A stretch of DNA of 64,000 nucleotides from Gemmatimonadaceae bacterium (lineage in GTDB: Bacteria > Gemmatimonadota > Gemmatimonadetes > Gemmatimonadales > Gemmatimonadaceae), in contig JACVCD010000025.1 in assembly GCA_016742275.1 (NCBI GenBank), positions 1 to 64,000 of the forward strand, written 5' to 3'. The notes below the pieces were generated by a model. It ran no database searches and was not told where the DNA came from. It was given only the letters and a program-made list of their open reading frames with translations. How positions within the stretch are numbered: position 1 is the stretch's first letter; each line of letters opens with the position of its first letter. Below are positions 1 to 8,774 of this stretch, one piece after another. Position numbers and translations under genes: made by a program.

Positions 1-212
1 TCACGACCTACAATACGGAGCGCCCCCATGACAGCCTCGGCGGGGTCCCTCCTCTCACCTTTCTGCCGAGGCCAACGACGCCGTCGGAGTCCAGTTTTCA
101 ACTGTCTGCTTGACGGGGAAGCTTACGTCACCATCGCATTGGCCCATTTTAGCTTTGTATACGCATGGCAGAAAGATGCCGACATGGCTAGGTATCAAGC
201 TCAACTTGATCG

Positions 213-1211
213 TGGAGTTACCAGACTTTCGTGGAGGGTGACAGAGTCAAGCGCCTCAACGAGAGGAGTCGCCCGTGCCCGCGAAGCCCGGAACAGATCG
301 CGTTCGTCGGAAGTACGAGTTCATCAAGGCGCATCGAAAGCAGTTCCCCACGGAGGTCATGTGCCGCGAGCTCGGCGTCGCGCCCAGTGGGTACTATCAG
401 TGGTTGAAGTGCGCGCAGTCGGCGTGAGCGGTGGAGGACGCGCGGTTGCTCCGATTGATCCGCGCGTCGTTTAAGGCGAGTCAGGACATCTACGGGGCGC
501 CGCGCGTATTCCTCGATCTGCGGGAGGCGGGTGAGACGTGCAGCAAGCATCGGGTCGCCCGCTTGATGCGGGAGAATGGGCTCCGCGCGCTGCATGGCTA
601 TCGCATGCGCCGCTGGGAGGTCGGCAAACCGGCGGTGGTGACACCGAACCTACTCAAGCGCCAATTCTCGCCGACGAAGCGCAACGCGGCCTGGGCGGCG
701 GACATCACGCACATCCGGACGTGGCAAGGGTGGCTCTACCTCGCGGTCGTCATCGATCTGTTCTCCCGCAAGGTGGTCGGGTGGGCCGCTGGCCCGACCA
801 TCCATCGCGAGCTGGTCTTGAACGCGTTGGCATCAGCCGTGAAGCAGGAGCCGCCGCGCGGCACCATCATACACTCCCATTAGGGCGTGCAATTCGGCAG
901 TGATGCCTGGCGGCGCGTCTGTCGCTCCAATCACCTCGAGCCGAGTATGAGCCGAAAGGGCAACTCCTGGACAACACCGCGGTCGAGTCGTTCTTCGGTA
1001 GTTTGCAGAAGGAGCGCACCAAGAAGCGCATCTATCCGAGCCGCGACGTCGCGCTAGCAGACATCACCGAATACATCGATACTTTCTACAATTGTACCCG
1101 AAGGCACAGCCACCTAGCCCCGGACAGTTCGAGGCGGCTCACAAGCGGGGTCGACGTCGTGCGAGTGCATGAGTGGGTCTCCTGCCTCTCCACGAAAGTC
1201 TGGTAACTCCA
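213..1211 (+). mobile_element. Defective IS3-type insertion sequence
   Basis: The element is bounded by a perfect 24-bp inverted repeat, 213-236 against 1188-1211, with TG at the outer left end and CA at the outer right end as is usual for the IS3 family. It contains only a broken orfB; the space between the left repeat and orfB (about 60 bp) is too short for orfA, so the element is an internal-deletion derivative. No direct target duplication is visible at the two edges (tcg against ggt). It cannot move by itself but its ends could still be recognised by a related transposase supplied elsewhere. Confidence 0.85.
275..1206 (+). pseudogene. IS3-family transposase OrfB, inactivated
   Basis: Reading from GTG 275, the frame gives a typical OrfB N-terminus (KYEFIKAHRKQFPTEVMC, then LGVAPSGYYQWLK), an in-frame TGA at 425-427, then an HTH_21-like segment (QDIYGAPRVFLDLRE) and the rve/DDE core (AADITHIRTWQGWLYLAVVID, FSRKVVGWA). 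A TAG at 881-883 replaces the codon normally found in the HSDQGVQF motif. A one-base loss near 970 shifts the last part to another frame, 1003-1206 (KERTKKRIYPSRDVA, then a Y-N-RRHS-LAP tail). Two nonsense codons plus a frameshift make it a dead gene. The identity is certain from the order of the motifs; the original orfA is missing. Confidence 0.9.
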
Positions 1212-1284
1212 GGTCCTCACTGTCGATCGTAGGAAACGAACTCCAATCTAGGGGCTGCATTCTGATTCTCCCGAAACGCCGACC

Positions 1285-2667
1285 TTATCCATCACTGTGT
1301 TGCGGAGCAAACACGACTGGAGTGCTCGCAAAGAGGTCCCAAACGAACTGGGGTTCAGTGGTCGGTCCTAATCCAACCCAAATTTTTTGCATCCATCGTG
1401 TCGAGTCACCTGATCCCTCCGCGACTATTGCAGGCAAGTAACCGTGGCGGTTGGCCAGAAACATCGAGAGAGCGGTCATGGCACGCCGAGGTACTTGCGA
1501 TCGTCGTACGATGTCGTCTGCTAAGCTCTGCCAGACCGCTCGGCCATACTCTACGTTACGACCATCGGCCTCGGCAGTGATTGCCATGGAGTGCACTGCA
1601 ACACGCTCAATGAACAATGGCTTTCTGTTGAGCAACAGTACTACAACCCCGATCAAGGCGAGACCTCCCGGATCTTTGAACCATTCTGGCTTCAACCTGC
1701 CGGCGGTCTTCTTCCTGTCTCGAAGCAGATTGTCTCCAATTTCGAACGGTATCCGCACGACAGAGTCGTTACTTCGTACTGCATAGTGCCACGTCGTAGC
1801 GGTGAGTTCGTCGGGTTGAGTAATTGTCGGACATTTTGGTGCTGCTTGGTCGATTTGGGTCACAAAATGGCGGAGTTCAAGGATCGCCTGGTGCAAATCT
1901 TGCGTCTCTATATCCAGTTCCTTTGCAAGCCGCGTATATGGCTGCTCCCATCCCTCCTCTGGAACAAGAAGTGGAGGCCAAGTGTGCGTCGCTCTTGTAG
2001 TGAAGACCTCTTTGCACGGTTGGGCAAGCACAGAATGGTCATCTATCCAGTCTTTCATAATGAGCAAATCAACGAGATCGCGAAATCGATCATTCTTCCT
2101 ATCCGGTGTACTTGGTCTGGTCACCGAATGAAGTTTCTGGGCAATCTGATAGGGTAGTGGCAGGCACGGGAGCTGAGTAGGACCTTCGAGACCAAAGTCT
2201 GATAGGTCAATAGCGTCGACGAGTTCTACTTCAGCGCCTTCAGATTCAGGCTTTGCGACATCTACTTGGATTGTGCCCCATCGACGTCCCTTGTAGTCGA
2301 GACTGACGTCGATGCGGTGAGTATCATTTGGCATCATGTGAACCTTTCGGCTCACGGAAAATGTGAATCCTTGGTACGACTCAGTAAGTGCTTCAGATAG
2401 TGCGTCAATCGGTTGAAGCGGTCCGCTCAATGCCAAATCCAAGTCCTTGGTGGCTCGCGCCTTGGTTCGAAGGCGCATCTCAAGAGCCACCCCTCCCTTG
2501 ATTGTAAAGTTGTTCCCTTCTCCGACGAATCCCGAACGCTGGAGAGCACCCCCAATGATCATGAACGACACCCAGTTCCTGACACGGCCGGGAGGTAGGC
2601 CGTCGCGCCGAGCATATTGATCGACCCATGTCGTGAGTAGGCGAACCGATGGAGGTGTTTTTCTCAT
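1285..2667 (-). CDS. abiEii: AbiEii-type nucleotidyltransferase toxin
   Basis: Toxin of a type IV AbiE toxin-antitoxin system, 460 aa. The nucleotidyltransferase fold is marked by FTIKGGVALEMRL (KGG near residues 57-59) and ATKDLDLAL (residues 72-80); family members transfer nucleotides to tRNA acceptor ends and stop growth. After the roughly 300-residue core there is an extra C-terminal region of about 150 residues that I do not recognise, so it is longer than a typical AbiEii. ATG 2667 is chosen over GTG 2673 because it gives an ATGA overlap with the stop of the upstream antitoxin, implying translational coupling. The gene is AT-richer than the surrounding chromosome, which fits horizontal acquisition. 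Confidence 0.88.
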   Translation of the reverse strand: MRKTPPSVRLLTTWVDQYARRDGLPPGRVRNWVSFMIIGGALQRSGFVGEGNNFTIKGGVALEMRLRTKARATKDLDLALSGPLQPIDALSEALTESYQGFTFSVSRKVHMMPNDTHRIDVSLDYKGRRWGTIQVDVAKPESEGAEVELVDAIDLSDFGLEGPTQLPCLPLPYQIAQKLHSVTRPSTPDRKNDRFRDLVDLLIMKDWIDDHSVLAQPCKEVFTTRATHTWPPLLVPEEGWEQPYTRLAKELDIETQDLHQAILELRHFVTQIDQAAPKCPTITQPDELTATTWHYAVRSNDSVVRIPFEIGDNLLRDRKKTAGRLKPEWFKDPGGLALIGVVVLLLNRKPLFIERVAVHSMAITAEADGRNVEYGRAVWQSLADDIVRRSQVPRRAMTALSMFLANRHGYLPAIVAEGSGDSTRWMQKIWVGLGPTTEPQFVWDLFASTPVVFAPQHSDG

Positions 2668-3212
2668 ATGCACAGCTTTCGCAAATTATTGGCAGATGTC
2701 GGTGTGATGAGTCCCTGCTGTTCTGCATCCAATATTGCTTGTGCGACCACCGCCGGCCCCGAATCCGTTGCATGGCAGTCACGAATGGTCCGCTCTACTG
2801 TTGTGATACGAAGTCCTTCACGGACGGTGAGATCCGTCTCCTTGAGATCGGCCCTGTGCAATTCGAGATGTTTGGGCAAAGCTCTCCTGACTCTGTACTT
2901 CAATGGCACTGTTACGTGCACCTTGCTGGGATTCACGTCAGAAATCCCAAACATTTCTAAGGCCGATTCGTGAGACAATGTGGCCAGAGCGGGAGTTGGC
3001 CACAAAATGGCCTCCATGTAGACGGACAGATTCGTGTGCGGGAATTGCGATATACGGTAGACGCCCCTGCTCACCTGAACTAGGGCGCCCCGTTGAGCCA
3101 TCATTACCAGCGTTTGGGGTTGAATCCCATGCTCTCGCGCTTGGACTGTTGTCACTAGTCCATGCTGGTCGGCGGCAAGCTCGAATATTTCATTGTAGGC
3201 TCTACCAGGCAT
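2664..3212 (-). CDS. abiEi: AbiEi-type antitoxin and autorepressor
   Basis: Antitoxin of the AbiE pair, 182 aa. The N-terminus carries the winged-helix antitoxin domain (YNEIFELAADQHGLVTTVQA, then a GVYRI motif near residue 50) followed by the AbiEi C-terminal region with HESALEMFGI and TTVERTIRDC. Known AbiEi proteins neutralise the toxin and bind inverted repeats in their own promoter. Here a 7-bp-arm inverted repeat lies 9-25 nt upstream of the ATG. There is no Shine-Dalgarno and the -10 box ends 6 nt before the ATG, so translation is probably leaderless. The stop overlaps the toxin start by 4 nt. Confidence 0.9.
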   Translation of the reverse strand: MPGRAYNEIFELAADQHGLVTTVQAREHGIQPQTLVMMAQRGALVQVSRGVYRISQFPHTNLSVYMEAILWPTPALATLSHESALEMFGISDVNPSKVHVTVPLKYRVRRALPKHLELHRADLKETDLTVREGLRITTVERTIRDCHATDSGPAVVAQAILDAEQQGLITPTSANNLRKLCI

Positions 3213-3218
3213 GGCAAA

Positions 3219-3247
3219 TGTATAACAAAATGTTATATATATGTCAA
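3219..3247 (-). promoter_or_regulatory. abiE promoter, predicted leaderless
   Basis: On the minus strand a perfect -35 TTGACA (3247-3242), a 17-nt spacer and a -10 TATACA (3224-3219) are followed by only 6 nt (TTTGCC) before the abiEi ATG at 3212. The expected transcription start therefore coincides with the start codon. Confidence 0.75.
3221..3237. promoter_or_regulatory. abiE operator, inverted repeat
   Basis: TATAACA-AAA-TGTTATA is a perfect inverted repeat with 7-bp arms and a 3-bp centre. It overlaps the -10 box and the spacer of the abiE promoter, where AbiEi binding would block polymerase. Its position also lets it act on the divergent gene at 3304. Confidence 0.75.
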
Positions 3248-3303
3248 TATGCTCCAGTTTCTATTGATATTGGGCTCCCGCCAAACACCTCAGCCAACCA
3301 TAC

Positions 3304-4362
3304 ATGACGTCGCTCAGTGTGGAGACATACATCTCACTATTGGTCCCCTTCGACAAGGAATGGCGATCCTACGTTGTCGGCATTGAAGCTGAACTACTCG
3401 GTCTTCAATTCGACGTGGGAAGCAAGCTCTCCGACCTCATGGATTTGTCGACGCACACGGTCGAGGCACACTTCTTCCATGTCAACGGGATGGAACCTGA
3501 TTCATATGCACCACTCGGTCTTTCGCCCGAAGACGTTGAGCAAAGGCTACGAGCTGTTCGTGCTGGTGCGGTGCTTCACCTGTCGGGACGTGCCGAAGTC
3601 GAAATTCCTGAGGAGCGCTCGTTCGAGTTTTCAGATGGCGCTGTACGCGTGATGGATCGGCGCAAGCTGGAGGCATGGTATAGTCAAGAATTCGTACGTG
3701 CGATGAACGGCACATGCGCAACACTAGCGCTTGCGCTAAACCTTGCACGTCCCGGAGTATTCGACGTTGGTCCATCGTTCTCAACAGACGGAGCGTTCGT
3801 CGAATCAGAAGCTTCAATCATTTCGAACATTCCTTTGACTGCGAAGGCCGCTCAAGAAAGCGTATGGCCGAAGTTCACGTCAATACCGATCGAGAAAGTT
3901 TGGAATTGGATCACCGAAAAGGACTATGTAGACTCTATGGGTGAAACGGGCATCGGCAGAGCGTTCAACGCCTACTCCCGCTTGTTCAGTAGAGCCTCAA
4001 GTAGCGCAGAAAACGAAAATCTTTTCTGGGCCCTCATGGGACTCGAAGCTCTGTTCTGCGATGGAACAGCAGGTAGTATGAGCCAAGTGGTTTCTCGATC
4101 ACAGCTCCTTCTGGGGGCACATGCGCCACTGAAGAAGGCCTTTGCTCGTGCATACGGTGTTCGATCTGCATTCATTCACGGTGGACGACCGTTTCCTGGA
4201 CAGTTTTTCCAATCTGACGGCTTGGAGACATTCGAGCATTTCAGTCAGACGACAGTCGACGCATTGGCAACCACTGCCCAAATGCTGGTTGGCTCTCTGC
4301 GTGAACTGATCGTGCGTGATTGGCACAGTCTCGAATTCACGACACAGCTCGAGGGATCTTGA
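3304..4362 (+). CDS. HEPN-domain-like protein of unknown function
   Basis: 352 aa, no signal peptide or membrane segment. The C-terminal part (about residues 235-340) resembles ApeA-like HEPN domains: FWALMGLEALF, an SQLLLG segment and RSAFIHGG, which contains Arg287 and His292 in the R-x4-H arrangement typical of HEPN ribonucleases. The first 230 residues (LLVPFDKEW near the start) are not recognised. It is transcribed divergently from the abiE pair and shares its 92-bp promoter region and its AT-rich composition, so an accessory or defence role is likely. No clear ribosome binding site precedes ATG 3304. The HEPN assignment is by motif and fold logic, not by database search. Confidence 0.65.
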   Translation: MTSLSVETYISLLVPFDKEWRSYVVGIEAELLGLQFDVGSKLSDLMDLSTHTVEAHFFHVNGMEPDSYAPLGLSPEDVEQRLRAVRAGAVLHLSGRAEVEIPEERSFEFSDGAVRVMDRRKLEAWYSQEFVRAMNGTCATLALALNLARPGVFDVGPSFSTDGAFVESEASIISNIPLTAKAAQESVWPKFTSIPIEKVWNWITEKDYVDSMGETGIGRAFNAYSRLFSRASSSAENENLFWALMGLEALFCDGTAGSMSQVVSRSQLLLGAHAPLKKAFARAYGVRSAFIHGGRPFPGQFFQSDGLETFEHFSQTTVDALATTAQMLVGSLRELIVRDWHSLEFTTQLEGS

Positions 4363-4385
4363 TCCGCGTACGTGGCGCACCTGTC

Positions 4386-4624
4386 GCGTCACGCTCAAGA
4401 CCGATGGCGCGAGCACGGTGCATCGACCCACTAGTGAGGTGCCACTCACCGGCGAGATCCGCCGCGACGGTGTGTTCTTCACGTACTCTATCGTCTATAA
4501 CGACAGCCCGCTCGCGATGAATGTGGCGGCCAAGGTGACGGAGTCGAAGATGACGGTATCGATCGCATTCGCCGGACAGATGCAGGAAGCGTTGACGGCA
4601 ACGCGGGTGCCCGCAAAGCCCTGA
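4386..4624 (+). pseudogene. Truncated copy of small secreted-protein gene
   Basis: This stretch reads as the last ~75 residues (TLKTDGA, then EVPLTGEIRRD and YSIVYNDSPLAMNV to the stop) of the protein encoded intact at 9327-9686. Over the final 187 nt I count 11 mismatches, 7 of them silent, so the two copies are about 94% identical. The 5' half with the signal peptide is missing and the sequence changes at about 4380 to the island DNA ending with the HEPN-like gene. A small in-frame deletion is also seen near 4412. Best read as a 3' fragment cut off by insertion of the island or by recombination between copies. Confidence 0.8.
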
Positions 4625-4996
4625 GCATGTCCGCCGCCTATGGCGTACTTCACGTCCGCACCTTGAGCAGTGGCGGATACGAGCTTGCCACCTCGCTGGC
4701 CGGACCAAGGGCACCTCGCGAGGCTTGTCGTAGCGCGCGTGCCGCGATTGTCACGACAGATGCACCCATTCTATGGGGAGCCCTGTCAACCCTCGCCATT
4801 CCTACGTTTGCCGAATGTGTGTTGCATGCGCGAGACGGCGCGGCAGGTTCCTTGCGCTGAACAGCCGAGATGATGGGTAACAGAAAAACCCAGCAACATG
4901 GGTAACACTTTTCAGTCATCCAGTGAAGCGAAAGTCGCGTTCATCGGCGCCGTTCTCCCGCGGCCAGTCTCCGCCCAAGACATCACCGACCTCGCA
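4625..4996. other. Intergenic stretch without a convincing gene
   Basis: No ORF here has a recognisable domain or ribosome binding site. The only structure seen is a direct repeat of ATGGGTAACA at 4872-4881 and 4899-4908, the second followed by CTTTTCAGTC, which is reminiscent of IS21-type element ends. The rest is probably degraded DNA between the truncated gene copies. Confidence 0.5.
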
Positions 4997-5695
4997 TCAC
5001 CCCACCCAGCCCGTCACTTTCGCAATCCAGTAGATCATCGCGGTCACCGCAGGCACGCCTGCGAGACAAATGAGTGCTACCACGATGAGCGCGCGGCGAC
5101 CAAAGCCTGAACCCGGACCAATCGCACGCGCGTAGGCTTGCTGAACTTCAGCGGCCAGGTGTTCCTTGTGCGGTTCCAGTGGCACACGAAGCACCAGATG
5201 CATCGGCGAACCCTGAGGTTTGTGGATGATGTTGTGGAACTCCATCCAGTCGGACCGCGTGGTGATTCGCACCGTTTTCTCCAACGCGTAGAAGCGCTCG
5301 CCGATCAGGATGGCGTCGCCCGACACGACGATCTTGACCGCCGACTGCGACCCCAGGCTCTGCGCAAAATCGACGTCATTGGGCCGGACGCCGTCAGTCC
5401 TGTCCCATTCGCTGCTGCGACCTCTAAACCGCTCCCAGTGCTGCGCATCGATAGTCCATTGTGCGAGAACTCCCTGGCCGGCACGCAGACGTATCAGTCG
5501 CCGCGACTCGTCTCGTCGCACCAGATACCACACGGTACTGATGAGCATCACGCCCATGCTGCCGAAGAGGACCAGCTTACGAACAGTCAGGTCGCCGTCT
5601 GCTCGTGGCAGGACAAGCGCCGGTACGAACACCGCCAGCGAGATCAGTGCGAACGCGGCGGCGCGGTTGCTGGACCGGATCGGGTCGAAGTGCAT
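4997..5695 (-). CDS. Membrane protein of unknown function
   Basis: 232 aa. Two hydrophobic helices near the N-terminus (about residues 12-30 and 42-58) are followed by a soluble middle domain of mixed strands ([20 protein letters not shown], then [10 protein letters not shown]) and a last membrane helix (about residues 203-224). The layout resembles PH-like or DUF-type membrane sensors with a soluble loop, but no family can be named. It stands alone, facing the molybdenum hydroxylase genes, and its start codon is directly preceded on the other strand by a gene remnant at 5719-5780. Confidence 0.75.
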   Translation of the reverse strand: MHFDPIRSSNRAAAFALISLAVFVPALVLPRADGDLTVRKLVLFGSMGVMLISTVWYLVRRDESRRLIRLRAGQGVLAQWTIDAQHWERFRGRSSEWDRTDGVRPNDVDFAQSLGSQSAVKIVVSGDAILIGERFYALEKTVRITTRSDWMEFHNIIHKPQGSPMHLVLRVPLEPHKEHLAAEVQQAYARAIGPGSGFGRRALIVVALICLAGVPAVTAMIYWIAKVTGWVG

Positions 5696-5718
5696 GCGTA
5701 AAGAGTATCCACGGTAGC

Positions 5719-5780
5719 GTCACCCTCAAGGCCGATGGCGCGAAGGTCATCGGCACGGCGACTAGCGAAGCCCCGCCCAC
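5719..5780 (+). pseudogene. Short remnant of secreted-protein gene
   Basis: Reads [21 protein letters not shown], matching the middle of the protein at 9327-9686 (IKLKTDGDKVTGTVQRPTGEVPLT) and of the fragment at 4386. Only about 20 codons survive. With the other two copies it shows that this gene has been duplicated repeatedly in a 5-kb stretch. Confidence 0.6.
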
Positions 5781-5838
5781 CCCCCAGATTCAGCATCGGG
5801 ATTGCAGTAACACCCGCCCCAATTTCACGGAGCGTTCC

Positions 5839-6360
5839 ATGGGCAAATACACACTCAACGTGAATGGCGCGCCTCGGAGCGTCGAGGTTGAAGCCGACAC
5901 GCCCTTGTTGTGGGTGTTGCGCGATTCGCTGGAGCTGACCGGCACCAAGTTTGGCTGCGGCATCGCGCAGTGTGGTGCCTGTACCGTGCACGTGAACGGC
6001 GTCCCCACACGATCCTGTCGTACGGCCATCTCCACCGTGGGCTCGGCCGCCGTGACCACCATCGAAGGCATTGACACGCCACAGGCGCGCGCACTGCAGG
6101 ATGCGTGGTGCGAACTGGATGTGCCGCAGTGCGGATACTGTCAGGGAGGACAGATCCTGGCGGCGGCCGCGCTGCTCAAGGCCAAGCCGCAACCCACTGA
6201 CGCCGATATCGACGCGGCGATGGCGCGAAATGTGTGTCGCTGTGCGTCGTATACGCGCATTCGCGCGGGCATCAAGCGCGCGGCGGAGTTGGCGGCCACG
6301 GCCACGCCGGCATCGGCCAAGCCGGCAACAGCCACGCCGGCCAGCGGGAGGCGCGAATGA
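5839..6360 (+). CDS. iorA: 2Fe-2S subunit of molybdenum hydroxylase
   Basis: Small subunit of an isoquinoline 1-oxidoreductase-like molybdenum hydroxylase, 173 aa. It shuttles electrons from the molybdopterin subunit. The plant-type ferredoxin cluster ligands are C40, C45, C48 and C60 ([13 protein letters not shown]), and the second [2Fe-2S] cluster is held by C98, C101, C133 and C135 ([21 protein letters not shown]). An Ala/Pro/Thr-rich tail ends the protein. ATG 5839 is chosen because the ferredoxin fold starts at once (YTLNVNGAP) and GGAG lies just upstream; the open frame extends further 5' only by chance. The stop overlaps the next gene by ATGA. No FAD subunit is present, as is usual for Ior-type enzymes. 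The substrate cannot be told from sequence. Confidence 0.88.
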   Translation: MGKYTLNVNGAPRSVEVEADTPLLWVLRDSLELTGTKFGCGIAQCGACTVHVNGVPTRSCRTAISTVGSAAVTTIEGIDTPQARALQDAWCELDVPQCGYCQGGQILAAAALLKAKPQPTDADIDAAMARNVCRCASYTRIRAGIKRAAELAATATPASAKPATATPASGRRE

Positions 6361-8534
6361 CGTACGACCCCAATTCCGACTCGCCAAAGACGGACCGGCT
6401 GATCGATCGCGCAATCGATCGTCGCCAGTTCATCAAGATCAGTGGTCTCGCCGGCGGTGGTCTGCTGGTCGCCAGTGCGCTGGACACAGCCGAGCTGTTT
6501 GCCGCGGGCAAGGCTGCACCAGCCGTTGGGCTCGCGTCGACCGAGCACTTTGCCGCGAACGTGTTTGTGAGCATTGCGCCGGACGGAGTCGTCACGCTCG
6601 TCGCACCAAATTCGGAGATGGGGCAGGGCATCAAGACATCGTTGCCCATGATCATCGCCGAAGAGCTGGATGTGCCGTGGGAGCAGGTGACCGTCGTACA
6701 GGGTGACCATGACCCCATGTACGGTCGGCAGTTCAGCGTTGGCAGCGGTTCGACAGTGGCCAACTACGCGGCCATGCGACGCGCCGGTGCCGCCGCGCGC
6801 GCCGTGCTCATTGAGGCAGCGGCGCAGGAGTGGGGTGTCAACGCGAGTGAATGCACCACGGCCGACGGCGTTGTCCTGCACTCGGCGTCCAACCGAAAGG
6901 CGTCGTATGGCGCGCTCGCGACCAAGGCCGCGAAGCTGCTGCCTCCAACCAATCTGACGCTCAAGGACCCGCGCACATTCAAACTGGTGGGCAGCCGCAT
7001 TGCCGGCGTGGACAATCGTCGCATCGTGAAGGGCGAACCGCTGTTTGGTATCGATGTCAAACTGCCCGGCATGCTGTACGCGACCTATACCAAGTGTCCG
7101 GTGTTTGGTGGTGAAGCGGTGAGCGCCAACCTCGAGGAGGTGAAAGCCAAACCCGGAGTGCGCGACGCCTTTTTACTCAGTGGTATTGAAGGCCTGCCTT
7201 CAGGTGTTGCCGTGGTCGCGGACTCCACATGGAACGCGTTCAGTGCCACGAAGGCGCTCAAGGTGCAATGGAACGAAGGCGCACAGGTCTCGCAAAGCAG
7301 CGTCGATATGGCCGCGCAGGCTGAGACTCTGGCCAAGGCCAATGGAGCGGCACCGTTGACGGCGGGCGTGCGACCGGTCGAAGCGGTGTATCACTACCCG
7401 TTTCTCGCGCATGCCACCCTTGAACCGCAGAACTGCACCGCGTGGTTCAAGGATGGTGTGATGGAGATGTGGACGCCGACGCAGATTCCCTCGGTGGGGC
7501 AGGGTCTTGTTGTGAAGGGGCTGGGGCTCGCCGCCAAAAACGTGAAGGTGCACATCACGCGACTGGGTGGCGGATTTGGGCGACGTGGCAGCAACGAGTT
7601 TTCGCTCGAAGCAGCGGCGATTGCCCATCGGCTTCCGGGTACTCCCATCAAGCTGACGTGGACGCGCGAACAGGATTTTGCGCACGACAACTATCGCTCG
7701 AACGGCTGGCACTACTTCTCGGCCGGCATCGATACCAGTGGCAAGGTGGTCGCGCTGCATGATGCGTTTGTCAAAATGCAGGGCGGACCGGGCGACATGT
7801 CCGGCGGCGGCTTTCCCTTCAATGCCGTTCAGGGGTCGCAGGTGCGGTCCAGCAAACTGCGTGGCGGTATTCCCACCGGCTTCTGGCGTGCGCCGGGTGA
7901 CAACGGCAATGTGTGGGCCACGCAGTGTTTTCTGGACGAACTGGCCCATGCTGCGGGGAAGGAACCCCTCGCGTTTACGCTCGACATGCTTGGCGGCGTG
8001 GCGTCTTCGCGGTTCGATGCGAGCAAGATGATTGCCGTGCTCAAGCTCGCTGCCGAGAAGGCGAACTGGGGGCAGAAGCGTCCGCGCGGTGAGGGACAGG
8101 GCTTTGCCATCTGCTTCGCGAACAGCGCGTACGTGGCGGTTGTCGCCGATGTAAGCGTCAGCCGCGCGGGCGAACTCAAGATCAAGAAGCTCACCGCCGC
8201 TGTGGATGCGGGCACCATTGTGAACGCGAGCGGCGCCGAGGCGCAGGTGCAGGGCTCCATGTTGGACGGCATCAGCGCCGCGTGGTTCCAGAAGGTCACG
8301 ATCGAGCGCGGGGCAGCGGCGCAAACGAACTTCAATCGGTATCCGATGATGCGCATGCAGCATGCGCCGCCAGTCATCGACGTGCACTTCATCAAGTCGA
8401 TGGCCCCGCCCACGGGTCTGGGTGAACCCGCCCTTCCGCCGGCCGCACCGGCAGTGTGCAACGCCATCTTCGCCGCGACCGGGAAGCGCATTCGCACGCT
8501 GCCATTTGCGGACGAGTCGCTCAAGTGGGGGTAG
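6357..8534 (+). CDS. iorB: Molybdopterin subunit of Ior-type hydroxylase
   Basis: Large catalytic subunit of a xanthine dehydrogenase-family, isoquinoline 1-oxidoreductase beta-like enzyme, 725 aa. The N-terminus has a twin-arginine signal (RRQFIK followed by a hydrophobic stretch rich in Gly and Ala), so the complex is probably exported folded to the periplasm, with the small subunit carried along. Typical cofactor-binding stretches are seen: [39 protein letters not shown] and, near the C-terminus, [20 protein letters not shown] with the likely catalytic Glu. ATG 6357 overlaps the stop of the small subunit. Aldehydes or N-heterocycles are the usual substrates of the family; which one is unknown here. 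Confidence 0.88.
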   Translation: MTYDPNSDSPKTDRLIDRAIDRRQFIKISGLAGGGLLVASALDTAELFAAGKAAPAVGLASTEHFAANVFVSIAPDGVVTLVAPNSEMGQGIKTSLPMIIAEELDVPWEQVTVVQGDHDPMYGRQFSVGSGSTVANYAAMRRAGAAARAVLIEAAAQEWGVNASECTTADGVVLHSASNRKASYGALATKAAKLLPPTNLTLKDPRTFKLVGSRIAGVDNRRIVKGEPLFGIDVKLPGMLYATYTKCPVFGGEAVSANLEEVKAKPGVRDAFLLSGIEGLPSGVAVVADSTWNAFSATKALKVQWNEGAQVSQSSVDMAAQAETLAKANGAAPLTAGVRPVEAVYHYPFLAHATLEPQNCTAWFKDGVMEMWTPTQIPSVGQGLVVKGLGLAAKNVKVHITRLGGGFGRRGSNEFSLEAAAIAHRLPGTPIKLTWTREQDFAHDNYRSNGWHYFSAGIDTSGKVVALHDAFVKMQGGPGDMSGGGFPFNAVQGSQVRSSKLRGGIPTGFWRAPGDNGNVWATQCFLDELAHAAGKEPLAFTLDMLGGVASSRFDASKMIAVLKLAAEKANWGQKRPRGEGQGFAICFANSAYVAVVADVSVSRAGELKIKKLTAAVDAGTIVNASGAEAQVQGSMLDGISAAWFQKVTIERGAAAQTNFNRYPMMRMQHAPPVIDVHFIKSMAPPTGLGEPALPPAAPAVCNAIFAATGKRIRTLPFADESLKWG

Positions 8535-8579
8535 GTGGACACGCGTGGCAAATTCGCAAGGCTTGGGGTATCTTCTGGT

Positions 8580-8774
8580 ATGCGCCTGTCCTTCGAGCTC
8601 TCTGAGGCCCAGCAGGGCCAGCTCAACGCCATCGCCCAGCGGCTGAACGTGCCCGCGGACGCGCTGGCGGCTGCGGCCTTGCGCGACCTACTTGATCGCC
8701 GCGAAGCCGCCTACGAGGCCGCCGCCGCGCATGTAATCGAGAAGAACGCCGAGTTGTATCGTCGGCTCGCGTGA
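8580..8774 (+). CDS. Ribbon-helix-helix-type antitoxin of Doc pair
   Basis: 64 aa, starting ATG 8580. A short beta-strand (MRLSFELS) and two helices (AQQGQLNAIAQRLN, DALAAAALRDLLD) suggest an RHH DNA-binding domain, followed by a charged C-terminal helix likely to wrap the toxin. It overlaps the Doc toxin start by GTGA, which is the normal antitoxin-first order. A possible -10 (TATCTT at 8569-8574) ends 5 nt before the ATG, hinting at a leaderless transcript, but the -35 is weak. Confidence 0.75.
   Translation: MRLSFELSEAQQGQLNAIAQRLNVPADALAAAALRDLLDRREAAYEAAAAHVIEKNAELYRRLA

Noticed and set aside
28-474. 148-aa open frame at the window start
   Set aside because: It runs across the IS left end and has no domain or ribosome binding site; 1-212 shows nothing recognisable.
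4627-4860. 77-aa open frame after the truncated gene copy
   Set aside because: No Shine-Dalgarno, no domain and no homology I recognise; GC-rich DNA gives many such frames.
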